From: an uncultured Tenacibaculum sp.
Lineage (GTDB): Bacteria > Bacteroidota > Bacteroidia > Flavobacteriales > Flavobacteriaceae
Assembly (NCBI RefSeq): GCF_947494125.1
Contig: NZ_CANLTU010000006.1
Location: 62,001-126,000 of the forward strand
DNA length: 64,000 bases
Direction: 5' to 3'
The notes beneath the pieces are model-generated. The model was given only the letters and a program-made list of their open reading frames with translations. It did not search any database and was not told where the DNA came from. Made by a program: the position numbers and the translations under genes. This document shows positions 18,909-28,837 of the stretch, in pieces; within the stretch, counting starts at the first letter, position 1, and each line of letters opens with the position of its first letter.

Positions 18909-18982
18909 ACAACTCTAGTATCTTAATTCTGTTAAATTATCATTAAAAAACTGCTTATAAAAAGAAGTTTTAAAACATTTTG

Positions 18983-18990
18983 TAAATTTG
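18983..18990 (+). promoter_or_regulatory. Candidate -7 element (TAAATTTG) before the M23 peptidase gene
   Basis: TAAATTTG matches the Bacteroidota -7 consensus TAnnTTTG and lies about 70 bp before the start of the M23 peptidase gene. No clean TTTG -33 element was found at the right spacing, so support is partial. Confidence 0.4.
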
Positions 18991-19061
18991 TGAGTTTCCA
19001 AACATAACCCTTTAAAGAAAGTAGCTCGTTTAAAGAGCACAAAAATAGTATATTTAGCATT

Positions 19062-20030
19062 ATGGCGAAAGTAAAATATTATTACGATCCAGAGACTTTA
19101 TCATATAGAAAAATAGAGGCAAGAAAAAGTGAAACTTATAAAAAATCTTTTTTAGGAATTATAAGTGCTTTGTTAATTGCTTTTTTTGGTTTTATAGGGT
19201 TTAGTCAGTTTTTAATGTCGCCAAAAGAAAGAACACAAAAAAGGGAGTTAGATAATTTAAAATTGCATTATGAATTACTTTCTAAAAAGATGGAAGAAAG
19301 CTCTAGTGTACTTAGAGAATTACAAGAAAGAGACAATAACATATATAGAATTTATTTTGAAGCAAGTCCTATACCAGAAGAACAGCGTAGAGCTGGTTTT
19401 GGAGGCGTAAATAGATATAAACATTTAGAGGGTTTTGATAATTCTGAAATGGTTAAAAATGTGACTAAAGATTTAGATGTGTTATCAAAACAGATGGTAG
19501 TACAATCAAAATCACTAGATGAAATTGTTAACCTAGCTAAAGAAAAAGAAAAAATGTTAGCTTCTATACCGGCAATTCAACCAGTGAAGAATGAAGATTT
19601 AAAAAGAATGGCATCTGGTTATGGTATGCGAATGCATCCTATTTTAAAATCATGGAAAATGCACTATGGTATGGACTTTACTGCACCAACGGGTACTCCA
19701 ATTTTCGCATCAGGTAACGGTAAAATTAAAAAAGCACATAGAAGTTCAACCTTTGGTAAAGTAGTATACATAGATCATGGATATGGTTATGAAACTATTT
19801 ATGCACATATGAGTAAAATTGTTGCAAAGAGAGGTCAAAAAGTAAAACGAGGAGATTTAATAGGTTATGTTGGTAATACAGGACGTTCTGCTGCTCCTCA
19901 TTTACATTACGAGGTACATAAAAATGGTAGAAAAGTTAATCCTATTTATTATTATTATGGAGATTTAACTCCGGAAGAGTTTGTAGCAATGCAAAAAGCA
20001 TCGCAACAAAAAGGACAGTCTTACGATTAA
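19062..20030 (+). CDS. M23-family cell-wall metallopeptidase
   Basis: A 322-residue inner-membrane protein. There is one N-terminal membrane segment (about residues 31-52), a coiled-coil stalk (about 60-150) and a LytM/M23 domain (about 185-310). Zinc and catalytic residues are seen in MRMHP, HYGMDF and HLHYEVH, with YIDHGYGY and GYVGNTG blocks. It probably cleaves peptidoglycan cross-links or activates amidases during growth. It is followed 20 bp later by a small MerR gene, likely in the same transcript. Confidence 0.93.
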   Translation: MAKVKYYYDPETLSYRKIEARKSETYKKSFLGIISALLIAFFGFIGFSQFLMSPKERTQKRELDNLKLHYELLSKKMEESSSVLRELQERDNNIYRIYFEASPIPEEQRRAGFGGVNRYKHLEGFDNSEMVKNVTKDLDVLSKQMVVQSKSLDEIVNLAKEKEKMLASIPAIQPVKNEDLKRMASGYGMRMHPILKSWKMHYGMDFTAPTGTPIFASGNGKIKKAHRSSTFGKVVYIDHGYGYETIYAHMSKIVAKRGQKVKRGDLIGYVGNTGRSAAPHLHYEVHKNGRKVNPIYYYYGDLTPEEFVAMQKASQQKGQSYD

Positions 20031-20050
20031 TGATTAATTTGCTATGAAAA

Positions 20051-20380
20051 ATGTACGTTGAACTACCAGAAAAAAGATATTACAAAATAGGAGAAGTATC
20101 TAAAGCTTTTAATGTAAATGTTTCGTTAATACGTTTTTGGGAAAAGGAATTTGATGTAATAAAACCCAAAAAAAACGCAAAAGGAAATAGACTTTTTACT
20201 AAAGAAGATGTTGAAAATTTTAAATTAATATATAATTTAGTAAAAGAGCGAGGTTTTACTTTAGAAGGAGCGAAGCAAAAACTAAAGAAAAACCCAGAAG
20301 GAGTTGTAAATAACCACGAAATAATTAGTAGGTTAGAAGTAGTAAAAGCTGAATTGCAAAAAATCAAAAATCAATTATAA
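20051..20380 (+). CDS. Small MerR-family transcriptional regulator
   Basis: A 109-residue protein consisting of a MerR winged helix (KRYYKIGEVSKAFNV and LIRFWEKEFDVIKPKK, residues 8-38) and a helical tail. It lacks any effector-binding domain. Co-location with an M23 peptidase gene suggests a conserved pair; the targets are unknown. Confidence 0.88.
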   Translation: MYVELPEKRYYKIGEVSKAFNVNVSLIRFWEKEFDVIKPKKNAKGNRLFTKEDVENFKLIYNLVKERGFTLEGAKQKLKKNPEGVVNNHEIISRLEVVKAELQKIKNQL

Positions 20381-20482
20381 CAATAAATAGAAAAAGTAGT
20401 TGCTTACTTTAAGTGATTAGATTGTTGTGTTTTTCATAAACTCATAACAGTATAGAAAATTGTTAAACCAATTCATTTTATA

Positions 20483-21334
20483 ATGATAAAAAAAAGCCTG
20501 ATTCTACTATCTTTTTTATTAATAGTTAGTTGTCAAAACTTTGGGAAACTAAAAGTAGTTGCTGATTTACCTGATGTTTTAGAAGAGGTTTCAGGAATAC
20601 AAAAAGTAAAAGGTTCAGATTTATTATGGATGCTTAATGATAGTGGGAATGCTTCTGTTATTTATGGTGTTGATACTAAAGGAAACATTATAAGAGAAGT
20701 AATTGTAAAAGCTAAAAATCACGATTGGGAAGATATTACTTCAGACAGTGAAGGGAATTTATACATTGCCGATTTTGGAAACAATAATAATAAGAGAAAA
20801 AACTTAAAAATATTAAAAATTAAGAATGAAGACTTATTGAATAATGATGCAGTTGATGTAGAAAAAATAAAGTTTTCATATCCAGATCAAAAAAAGTTTC
20901 CACCTAAAAAGAAGGATCGATTTTATGATGCTGAAAGCTTATTGTTTAAAAATGGAGCTTTATACATTTTTACTAAGAGTAGATTTAAAGGGAATTATGG
21001 GCAAACTAGTTTGTATAAAATCCCAGCTATAAAAGGAAATCATACAGCAAAATATATCTCATCATTTGAAACGTGTAACGATTTGCATTGTTGGATTACA
21101 GCAGCAGCAATATCACCAGATGAGAAAAAGGTTGTTTTATTAAATCATCAATCGGTTTTTGTCTTTACAAATTTTACAAGTGATAATTTTATGTCAGGAG
21201 AAGTAAAAGAATTTCCTCTAGGACATACTTCTCAAAAAGAAAGCATAACTTTTAAAGATAATAATACGCTTTATATCGCTGATGAAAAGGCACATTTACA
21301 AGGAGGGAAATTATACGAGTTTCAACTTAAATAA
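20483..21334 (+). CDS. Lipoprotein, beta-propeller-like, unknown function
   Basis: A 283-residue protein. The signal peptide ends LLIVSC (Cys17), so it is a lipoprotein. The body contains repeated strand motifs such as LWMLNDSGNAS, DWEDITSDSEGNLYIADFGNNNN and ESITFKDNNTLYIADE that resemble NHL/SMP-30-type propeller blades. I do not recognise a specific function. Its 3' end overlaps the convergent DUF423 gene by 8 bp. Confidence 0.75.
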   Translation: MIKKSLILLSFLLIVSCQNFGKLKVVADLPDVLEEVSGIQKVKGSDLLWMLNDSGNASVIYGVDTKGNIIREVIVKAKNHDWEDITSDSEGNLYIADFGNNNNKRKNLKILKIKNEDLLNNDAVDVEKIKFSYPDQKKFPPKKKDRFYDAESLLFKNGALYIFTKSRFKGNYGQTSLYKIPAIKGNHTAKYISSFETCNDLHCWITAAAISPDEKKVVLLNHQSVFVFTNFTSDNFMSGEVKEFPLGHTSQKESITFKDNNTLYIADEKAHLQGGKLYEFQLK

Positions 21335-21695
21335 ACTCAAACAATAACATTACCCAACCAATAATTAATAATAATCCACCTAATGGAGTTATAGGTCCTA
21401 AGAATTTCATTTTTTTACCTTTAGCGTCTGATAATACCAAACCATAAATACTAAAAGAAAAAAGAAGTATTCCAACAATAAACGACCAGCCCATTAATTG
21501 ATTTGGACTTGAAAAATTGCTTCCTACAAACAATAGTACAATTGCGTGATACATTTGATATTTTACACCAGTTTCAAATGATTTTAATTGATCGTCTGAT
21601 AATGTTTTCTTTAAGGAATGAGCTCCAAAAGCCCCCATAATTACTGCAAACATTCCAAAAATAGCGCCAGAAATTAATATAATTTGTTGTGTCAT
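21327..21695 (-). CDS. DUF423 membrane protein
   Basis: A 122-residue protein with four membrane segments. The N-terminal FAVIMGAFGAHSLKKTL (residues 15-31) and KYQMYHAIVLL near residue 45 are the DUF423 (YgdD-like) signature. The function is not established. It is convergent with, and overlaps by 8 bp, the lipoprotein gene. Confidence 0.92.
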   Translation of the reverse strand: MTQQIILISGAIFGMFAVIMGAFGAHSLKKTLSDDQLKSFETGVKYQMYHAIVLLFVGSNFSSPNQLMGWSFIVGILLFSFSIYGLVLSDAKGKKMKFLGPITPLGGLLLIIGWVMLLFEFI

Positions 21696-21706
21696 AATAA
21701 GAAGAA

Positions 21707-21738
21707 AAAAGACTTTACGAATACAATGTAAAGTCTTT
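21707..21738 (-). terminator. Intrinsic terminator after the metallophosphatase gene
   Basis: AAAGACTTTAC and its complement form an 11-bp stem with a 9-nt loop, and the minus-strand transcript ends in a T-run. It lies 25 bp past the stop of the large metallophosphatase gene. Confidence 0.8.
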
Positions 21739-21762
21739 ATATTTTAAATTAATAATTACGAA

Positions 21763-24700
21763 TTAAAATGAAAACCCAATTCCAAAAGCAATTCTATCTT
21801 CATTAGAATTTCCTTGGAAATAAGAGATGTTCATGGTAAATAAATCAATACCGCTTAACCAAACAGATCCTCCATAACTTGTGTGCCAAGTTGTAGAATT
21901 AGGAGAATATGGAGACCAAACACGTCCATAATCAAATCCTCCAGTTACACCTATTTTCATCGGTATAATTCCTGTATTTATACGCCCGAAACGTAAACGC
22001 AAATCACTTGAATGGTAAAAGCTTTCCGTTCCTGTAAATCGTTGACGGTTGAATCCTCGTAAGCTGTTGTCACCTCCTAAGGTTGCTCCTTGGTAAAACT
22101 CAAATCGATTCCCAATGTTTATATGTGTGCCAATTTCTGAAGCAAAAACTAAAGAACGATTCTGTACTAAGTTTTGATAAAATGCTAAAGAACTTTTAAT
22201 ATATCCAAAGCGTCTGTCAAAATCATCAGATTTTGTTTTAGCACCAACAGAGGCTTCAAAATTCATTCCTTTCGTAGGAAAACTAGCGTTGTCTACTCGA
22301 TTATGAGTAAAACTTAATTCTCCTCCTAAGAAATAGTTTGTATCGAAAATATTAATTGGTGATTGATTAAAGTTAGTAATATTTCTATTTGGAGTATTTT
22401 GAACTTCATATCCTTCAATAGATGCGGATAATTTTACAATACTACCTCCTCTAAGTCTTCTTAATAATGAAGGTGTAAAGCTTAATTCACTTCTTTTTAC
22501 TCTATATTTATTTAGGTCATCGTTAGCATCACCAGTAGGCATTAAAAAAGAAGAATCATTACCCCATCCAAAGAAGTTAATAGAATAATTGTTGCTGGTA
22601 GCTTTTGCTTTTAATTGTAAACTCCAGTTGCCTATAAACTCAGTAAATTCACCATTATATTCAATATCATATCCATTTATTGCAGAATAATAATTTGCAG
22701 AAATAATATGCTGACTTCCAAACGGGCGTTTTTTAAACCCTTGTTTCGTGTAAGTCAATGTAGCTCCAAAGAAGAACCCATCATCTGGATTGCTTCCTAA
22801 GCTAGGAAAAATAACTGTAGTATTGTTATTTATATCACGATGATCATAGGTGTTTTTTAAATAATTATCAGAACGTAAATCAGCAGTTTCAGAACTTGGA
22901 TTTACCGTGTTTTTCTTTGATTTATAATCATAAATTTTTGTTTTCTTACTCCAACCAGCAACTTTAGATTCGTCTGTATAAACATCATGATCTTGTCCTC
23001 CAATAATTCGTAATAAAATACCATCATTTACATCTCCAGAAATTAAAAATTCATCATCACCGTTTAAACCATATAATTGAATTTCTTTAGTTTCATTTGT
23101 TTTAAAAGTACGATTGTATATTTCGTTATCCTTTCTAAAAACACTAATGTTGGTTTCATCATCATTTATACGTTTGATAATAAACGTATCTTTTTTATCT
23201 GTTCCAACTACATAAACAATTTTTGCTTGCTTTTCGTAATAACGTTTCGCAATACCCTTTAACTTGTTTCTACGGGCTTTTATTTTAGCAATGGTTTCTT
23301 TACCATCAATATCATAAATTGCGGTTGGTAATTGTTTAATAGCATTTTCAATAACCTCATCAGTTAAGTTCTTTTGAATATAATCTGCTTGTTTATACCA
23401 ATCATCTAAAGTTAATTTATTTAAGAATTCAGCATCAAAGAAACGTGGATAATTATTATACCATTTCATGTTTTTAATGTCATTCTCAAAAGTTTGCATA
23501 TTTTTTACTAATGGAGCAAACTGTTGAAAAAGAGGAATCATAATTCCATCAAACTTAGAAAATGGTTGATCTCTGTCTCTAGGAATTGGGCGGTAAAAAG
23601 TTTTTCCATCATCAGTTTTAAAAGAAGCCCAACGCCACTGATCTTCGTGTCTGTCCCAATCGCCAATTACCATGTCAAATAAACGAGAACGTATTGTCCA
23701 ATCTTGGTCTACTGAATGCTTTCCATTTTTTCTTATTTTTTCTAAAACATCAAAAGTGTTAACAATTTTCTTAGAATTACCAAAGTTGTCTAACTCACTT
23801 CTGTCTCCAGCAGGACGTTCTTCAAGAAGGTATAAACTACCACCAAAAATGTCATTATATTTTCCAAGAGCAGGTTGCTTTGGCATATAATATAATTTAG
23901 GGTTCGTGTGATAAATATTTACTGATTTAGCCATGTCTGGAATTACAAATGCTGCATATGGGTGCGACATGGTAAATATATCTTGAACTACATCTACTAA
24001 AAATGTGCCTTTTAAAACGCCACCCATAATACGACTTCCGTCTTTTACTATTGAGCGTAAAACATATTGTTTTCCTTCATAATTTTCTAATCGTAATGAG
24101 TTGGTTTGATTTCCTCCTCCACGTTGAATAGGTTTTAAACCTCCAAAAACTTTATCCAATTCCAAAACAGGGACGTTTACTTTTTCACCATACTTATCTC
24201 TATGTAAATCTCCCCACATAAATTTATGGAAACCACTTACATCGGTGCTTTCTTTGTTATAGATTGAAGTTTCTACAAGTTCTTTATGAGCATCATATTC
24301 AGGAAAGCTATTGAATTCTTGAGTTTTCTTAGGTTTTATAATTTCTTTACTAAATAATAATTTGTTTCCATCTTTTTCATTTGCTGAATAAAACTCAACA
24401 ATCGCAGAACCATCGGTATAATAATTTAGTATTGCATATCCGTGATTACCGTAGGTAAATTGAGCGCCATATTTTGCTAAAGCTGCCGATTGTTTTGAGC
24501 CAGAACCACTAATTACTTGTTTGAATTTTCCGTAGTTAAGATTGTTCTCATTTACAGGATTATCTTCAATGTATTGTAAATTGTGTTCGTGTCCAGAAAC
24601 AAAGACAATGTTTTGTCTAAAATCACCAGAAATAGCTTGTAATTGATTTACAAAGTCAGTATAGTTTTTGTTAAAAATATCTGTTTGAATTCCAACATGA

Positions 24701-25467
24701 GAACGCAATCCATTTTTTAAAGTACCTAAAATAGGGAATGGCTTCATATGGTCTTTAAAAGAATAACTTCCTCCATGTGGTCCATTGCTATACATTGGAT
24801 GATGCATTGCTACAACTACATTTTTATATCGATTCTTTTTAAACAATCCCCAAACTTCATCAATAAATCGTTCACGAGTTTTTATGTCACAATTTTCATT
24901 AATAGTTGGATGTTTATCCCAATCGGCAATAAACCAACGACTGTCAATAATAATTAAAGTTATATCATCATTTATTTCTACTTTCTTAAATCCACAACCA
25001 TTTTCTGGTAAAAAAGAATTTTTACCTAAAGCTTTTTCTACTATTTTCTCTTGACGCTTTAATCCTTTTATACCATTATACCAATCATGATTTCCTGGAA
25101 TAAATATTGGTTTTCCTTTAAAACCTTTTACGGCATCAATTTGTGTTTGTATTCTATGCTCAGCCAAAGCTCGTTCTGCACTTTCTTTTTTAGGAACACC
25201 ATAAGGGTATACGTTATCTCCTAAAAATAAAGCAGTAGCATTTTTTTCAGATTTATTTAATGCTTTTTGAAAATAGGTAAGCGATGGTATTGTTTTACCC
25301 ATTTTAGCATTACCAGCATCTCCAATTAGATAAAAAGAATGTGCTATTTTTTTATTGGTAGTAATTGTTTTTGAAGCAGTCTTATTGGCATATTTTGCAT
25401 TGTAAGAAGCACAGCCAGTCAATACTATAATTGCTATAAAATATAAAAACGATTTTACTGAATTCAT
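21763..25467 (-). CDS. Metallophosphatase fused to an Omp85-like outer-membrane barrel (lipoprotein signal)
   Basis: A 1234-residue protein. A lipoprotein signal ends LTGC (Cys19). A calcineurin-like phosphoesterase domain follows (about residues 45-330) with all metal motifs: LIGDAGN, FLGDNVYPYG, GNHDWYNG, MHHPMYSNGPHGG and SGHEHNLQ. A long middle part (residues about 400-830) resembles kinase-like or PAP-associated folds only vaguely. The C-terminal third is a surface-antigen barrel with LGGDNSLRGFNRQRF (the RGF motif of Omp85 proteins) ending in Phe. A cell-surface phosphatase anchored by its own barrel is the likely arrangement. Similar large fusions are known in Bacteroidota. The substrate is unknown. 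Confidence 0.85.
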   Translation of the reverse strand: MNSVKSFLYFIAIIVLTGCASYNAKYANKTASKTITTNKKIAHSFYLIGDAGNAKMGKTIPSLTYFQKALNKSEKNATALFLGDNVYPYGVPKKESAERALAEHRIQTQIDAVKGFKGKPIFIPGNHDWYNGIKGLKRQEKIVEKALGKNSFLPENGCGFKKVEINDDITLIIIDSRWFIADWDKHPTINENCDIKTRERFIDEVWGLFKKNRYKNVVVAMHHPMYSNGPHGGSYSFKDHMKPFPILGTLKNGLRSHVGIQTDIFNKNYTDFVNQLQAISGDFRQNIVFVSGHEHNLQYIEDNPVNENNLNYGKFKQVISGSGSKQSAALAKYGAQFTYGNHGYAILNYYTDGSAIVEFYSANEKDGNKLLFSKEIIKPKKTQEFNSFPEYDAHKELVETSIYNKESTDVSGFHKFMWGDLHRDKYGEKVNVPVLELDKVFGGLKPIQRGGGNQTNSLRLENYEGKQYVLRSIVKDGSRIMGGVLKGTFLVDVVQDIFTMSHPYAAFVIPDMAKSVNIYHTNPKLYYMPKQPALGKYNDIFGGSLYLLEERPAGDRSELDNFGNSKKIVNTFDVLEKIRKNGKHSVDQDWTIRSRLFDMVIGDWDRHEDQWRWASFKTDDGKTFYRPIPRDRDQPFSKFDGIMIPLFQQFAPLVKNMQTFENDIKNMKWYNNYPRFFDAEFLNKLTLDDWYKQADYIQKNLTDEVIENAIKQLPTAIYDIDGKETIAKIKARRNKLKGIAKRYYEKQAKIVYVVGTDKKDTFIIKRINDDETNISVFRKDNEIYNRTFKTNETKEIQLYGLNGDDEFLISGDVNDGILLRIIGGQDHDVYTDESKVAGWSKKTKIYDYKSKKNTVNPSSETADLRSDNYLKNTYDHRDINNNTTVIFPSLGSNPDDGFFFGATLTYTKQGFKKRPFGSQHIISANYYSAINGYDIEYNGEFTEFIGNWSLQLKAKATSNNYSINFFGWGNDSSFLMPTGDANDDLNKYRVKRSELSFTPSLLRRLRGGSIVKLSASIEGYEVQNTPNRNITNFNQSPINIFDTNYFLGGELSFTHNRVDNASFPTKGMNFEASVGAKTKSDDFDRRFGYIKSSLAFYQNLVQNRSLVFASEIGTHINIGNRFEFYQGATLGGDNSLRGFNRQRFTGTESFYHSSDLRLRFGRINTGIIPMKIGVTGGFDYGRVWSPYSPNSTTWHTSYGGSVWLSGIDLFTMNISYFQGNSNEDRIAFGIGFSF

Positions 25468-25579
25468 GGTTCGTTGTTTTGTAGTGTAAATTTACCTCTT
25501 TTTTACCACTACAGCTATAAAGTGATAAAATATATGGTTAATATATAAAGGGAATTTAAGAGTATTTTACTTTAAAAGC

Positions 25580-26158
25580 TTACGAGTCTGTTAATTTTTT
25601 ATAATCTTTAATTGTATCAATATCAATTAAATTAGTAGAGGGCATTTTAATAATTTTTGAAGTATTTTTTTGTAAAAATATTTTGGCACCATTATCACCT
25701 TCTAACATTTTTAAATCATTAAAATATTTTTTAGGGAAAATTACAGGAACACCTGCTTTTTCATTATAATTTGAAGCTACAATTTTTTCTGGATTTTCCT
25801 GAGCAATCTTCATTAGTTGATCAAGATAAGGAGAAGAAATATTAGGTTGGTCAGCTAACATTATTAATGCACTATCGTATTTTTTTTCTATGTGCAGTAT
25901 GCCAGCAATAATACTTGAACTTAAGCCATTTTTATAATTTGTATTTGTAATAAAATGTACTCCATTTGCCTGTATACTTTTTTCTACAACATTTTTATTT
26001 GCCCCTAGAATGCAAAAAATATCATTAGCCTTAGATTGTTCAGCTATTTTTAGAGACCAACCTAAAAGAGTGGTGTTTTTAAAAGGAAGTATTTGTTTTA
26101 TAGTTCCCATTCTTGATGAACTACCAGCTGCTAATATGAGAATTGCAGTTTTTTGCAT
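25580..26158 (-). CDS. MocA-like nucleotidyltransferase
   Basis: A 192-residue protein of the MobA/MocA family. LAAGSSSRMGTIKQILPF (residues 9-26) is the nucleotide-binding signature, and MLADQPNI and GDNGAK match the later metal and product-site blocks. MocA cytidylylates molybdopterin for xanthine dehydrogenase-type enzymes. It lies 4 bp downstream of the XdhC gene, so the two form a cofactor-maturation pair. Confidence 0.88.
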   Translation of the reverse strand: MQKTAILILAAGSSSRMGTIKQILPFKNTTLLGWSLKIAEQSKANDIFCILGANKNVVEKSIQANGVHFITNTNYKNGLSSSIIAGILHIEKKYDSALIMLADQPNISSPYLDQLMKIAQENPEKIVASNYNEKAGVPVIFPKKYFNDLKMLEGDNGAKIFLQKNTSKIIKMPSTNLIDIDTIKDYKKLTDS

Positions 26159-26162
26159 AGAA

Positions 26163-27182
26163 TTAATTGTGAATTCTTCCTGTTATTTTTTTTAAAGAGA
26201 AAACTTCTTTTTTACGTACTACCGATAATATCTCTGCTAAAATAGATAAAGCTATTTCTTCGGGAGTTTGCGCTCCAATATTTAATCCAGCTGGAGTGTG
26301 AATTTTTTCAAGGAAATTATCAGAAATATCTGGAGAAAAATCGAAGAGTTCATTAAATAATTTTTCACGCCGTTTAGCTGCACCTAAAATTCCAATATAA
26401 ACAGGATTATGTTCTTTTAGTTTTATTAGCCAACGTAAATCGTACGTGAAATTATGATTCATAATTACTACAGCTGTATCTTTAGTAATGTTTTTTAATT
26501 GGATAACTTCTGGAGTTTGCGCTATAACAGATTTTGCTTCTGGAAAATCGGATACTTGTTTAGGATCTTTAATTGAAGTAACAACATGAACTTCCCAACC
26601 TAGTTGAACAGCTTGCTTACATAGTTTTACAGCATCGTGTTCTCCGCCAATAATTAATAAGCGAAATAAAGGCGATAAAGTTTGAGAAAAAACTTGTAAA
26701 TCTTTAAAGTTAGCGGGTTCATTTCCTTCAAAAAAAGAAAACCTTTTATTGTTTTGAAATTTTATTGTAGAACTAAAGTTTCCATAAGCATCATCTTCTT
26801 TTTTATAAAAAGATTGAATATTAAAGGGTTTTCTATTTTGTAAACTGTTGGTGAAGACATTAATAAATTCTAAAGAAATTTTAATAGGCTCAAGTAAAAT
26901 GTATAAAATACCTTCGCAGCCCAAACGATAGCGACCATCATAAGTTATTATTTTAGAAACTCCTGTTTCAAAAACTGTTTGCGCTCTTCGCTGTACTTCT
27001 TTTTCCACACATCCACCACTTACTGCACCAATCATTTTTCCATCAGATGATAGTAACATTCTAACACCGGGTTTTCTATAGGAAGACCCATCTAAATCAA
27101 CAACAGTTGCTAAAACATTATAAATACCATTTTGTTGATTTAAAATAGTTTGTTGAATAATTTCTTTGAATTCGTATGTCAT
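26163..27182 (-). CDS. XdhC/CoxI-family cofactor insertion protein
   Basis: A 339-residue protein. An N-terminal XdhC/CoxI domain (GSSYRKPGVRMLL, GAVSGGCVEKEV near residues 30-65) is followed by a Rossmann-like domain (LLIIGGEHDAVKLCKQA, GILGAAKRREKL). Such proteins bind molybdenum cofactor, help its sulfuration and deliver it to xanthine dehydrogenase-like enzymes. No molybdoenzyme gene is in the window. Confidence 0.9.
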   Translation of the reverse strand: MTYEFKEIIQQTILNQQNGIYNVLATVVDLDGSSYRKPGVRMLLSSDGKMIGAVSGGCVEKEVQRRAQTVFETGVSKIITYDGRYRLGCEGILYILLEPIKISLEFINVFTNSLQNRKPFNIQSFYKKEDDAYGNFSSTIKFQNNKRFSFFEGNEPANFKDLQVFSQTLSPLFRLLIIGGEHDAVKLCKQAVQLGWEVHVVTSIKDPKQVSDFPEAKSVIAQTPEVIQLKNITKDTAVVIMNHNFTYDLRWLIKLKEHNPVYIGILGAAKRREKLFNELFDFSPDISDNFLEKIHTPAGLNIGAQTPEEIALSILAEILSVVRKKEVFSLKKITGRIHN

Positions 27183-27271
27183 AAGCGTTCAATTTACAAA
27201 AAGTATTTTGATTCGTTATTCCAACAATTTAAATTAACTATTGTCGATTCGCCTATTTTTGGTAAAATATT

Positions 27272-28837
27272 TTAAGAACTACAACTTAACATGGAACATC
27301 CAACTTTATGACGTGCCCACTCTGGTCTTTTTGCAAACCATTTTTCATTTTCAGGTTGTTCAGAATAAGGATTTTTAAATAATAAATACAATTCGTTAAT
27401 TAATTTATAATCCCCTTTATCAGCATCATCAATAGCTAATTGTGCCATATAGTTTCGAAAAACATATTTAGGATTTATTAAATCCATTTTTTGTTTTCTA
27501 TCTGAATCAGCAAAGGTTTCTAATTCTAACCTTTTTAAATATCTATTAAACCAATCTCTCCAATGATTTTTAATTTCCTCTTGAACTTCACTGAGCGTGT
27601 AAAAAGAAATTTCAATTTTTTTGAAAGCAGTATCAAAACTATCTTTAGAAGAAACGTTTGATAAATTTCTAAAGAAAATAGTCATATCGGTTTCTGTTAA
27701 TTGCAATGTTTCTTCTAATCGACCAATCAATTCTTTATCATTCTTATCTTCAGAAAACAATCCGATTTTAGATTTCATCATTTGAAGAGATTCTTCATTG
27801 TAAATGTTAGAATACGCATCTAGAATTTTTTGTAGAGGTTCTACTTCTTCAATAATTGGGTATAAAGCATTCGCTAATTTAAATAAATTCCACAATCCAA
27901 TCTGAGATTGATTTCCATAACGATATCGTTTATGTTGATTGTCGGTAGTATTTGGAGTCCAACCTAAATCATAACCTTCTAACCAACCGTAAGGTCCATA
28001 ATCTATGGTTAATCCAAGAGCAGACATGTTATCGGTGTTCATTACTCCGTGTACAAAACCAACACGTTGCCAATGCACAATCATTTCTATAGTACGATTA
28101 CGAATTTCAGTTAAAAAATCAAGATATTTTTGTTTTCCGGTTGATGTTATCTCTGGATAAAAATGTTTAATGGTATAGTCTACTAATTCTTGAAGAATTA
28201 AATGTTGTTTACGTGCAGCAAGGATTTCAAAATTTCCGAAACGAATGAAACTTGGAGCCAAACGAGAAACAATTGCTCCTTTTTCGTGAGCAGGATTTCC
28301 GTTGTATAATACATCTCGTAAAACTTTATCACCAGATAAACTCAAAGATAAAGCTCTAGTGGTTGGAACTCCTAAATGAAACATGGCTTCACTACACAGA
28401 TATTCTCTAATGGAAGAACGTAAAACAGCTAAACCATCTGCTGTTCTTGAATATGGCGTTTCACCAGCTCCTTTTAATTGTATAGCCCAACGTTGATTGT
28501 TATGTATAACTTCTGTTAAATTAATAGCACGACCATCTCCTAATTGACCAGCCCAATTACCAAATTGATGTCCACCATAGCACATAGCATAGGGATGCGA
28601 ATCTTCTATAATTTCATTTCCTGTAAATATATTTAGGAATTTTTTAGATGTTGCATCTTCAGGAGTTAATCCAATTGCTTCTAGCATTTCTTGTGAAACG
28701 TGTAGTAACTGTGGATTTGCTGTTTTTTTAGGTTCAACAAAAGAAAAACATGCATCTAAAACTTGCCTGCGAGTGTTTTCTAAAATCTTATCAGCTGGTA
28801 ATTCTTTATTAAAAGTATCGTGGTTATTTAATTTCAT
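27272..28837 (-). CDS. selO: Protein adenylyltransferase SelO
   Basis: A 521-residue YdiU/SelO pseudokinase-fold protein of normal length. GGHQFGNWAGQLGDGRAI, LKGAGETPYSRTADG and HGVMNTDNMS are the nucleotide-site and metal-site motifs. SelO transfers AMP to Ser/Thr/Tyr of redox proteins. The protein ends SCSS, with Cys third from the end, the position where, as I recall, eukaryotic SelO has selenocysteine. It is the last gene of the minus-strand redox-repair cluster and overlaps the hydrolase frame by 14 bp. Confidence 0.95.
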   Translation of the reverse strand: MKLNNHDTFNKELPADKILENTRRQVLDACFSFVEPKKTANPQLLHVSQEMLEAIGLTPEDATSKKFLNIFTGNEIIEDSHPYAMCYGGHQFGNWAGQLGDGRAINLTEVIHNNQRWAIQLKGAGETPYSRTADGLAVLRSSIREYLCSEAMFHLGVPTTRALSLSLSGDKVLRDVLYNGNPAHEKGAIVSRLAPSFIRFGNFEILAARKQHLILQELVDYTIKHFYPEITSTGKQKYLDFLTEIRNRTIEMIVHWQRVGFVHGVMNTDNMSALGLTIDYGPYGWLEGYDLGWTPNTTDNQHKRYRYGNQSQIGLWNLFKLANALYPIIEEVEPLQKILDAYSNIYNEESLQMMKSKIGLFSEDKNDKELIGRLEETLQLTETDMTIFFRNLSNVSSKDSFDTAFKKIEISFYTLSEVQEEIKNHWRDWFNRYLKRLELETFADSDRKQKMDLINPKYVFRNYMAQLAIDDADKGDYKLINELYLLFKNPYSEQPENEKWFAKRPEWARHKVGCSMLSCSS

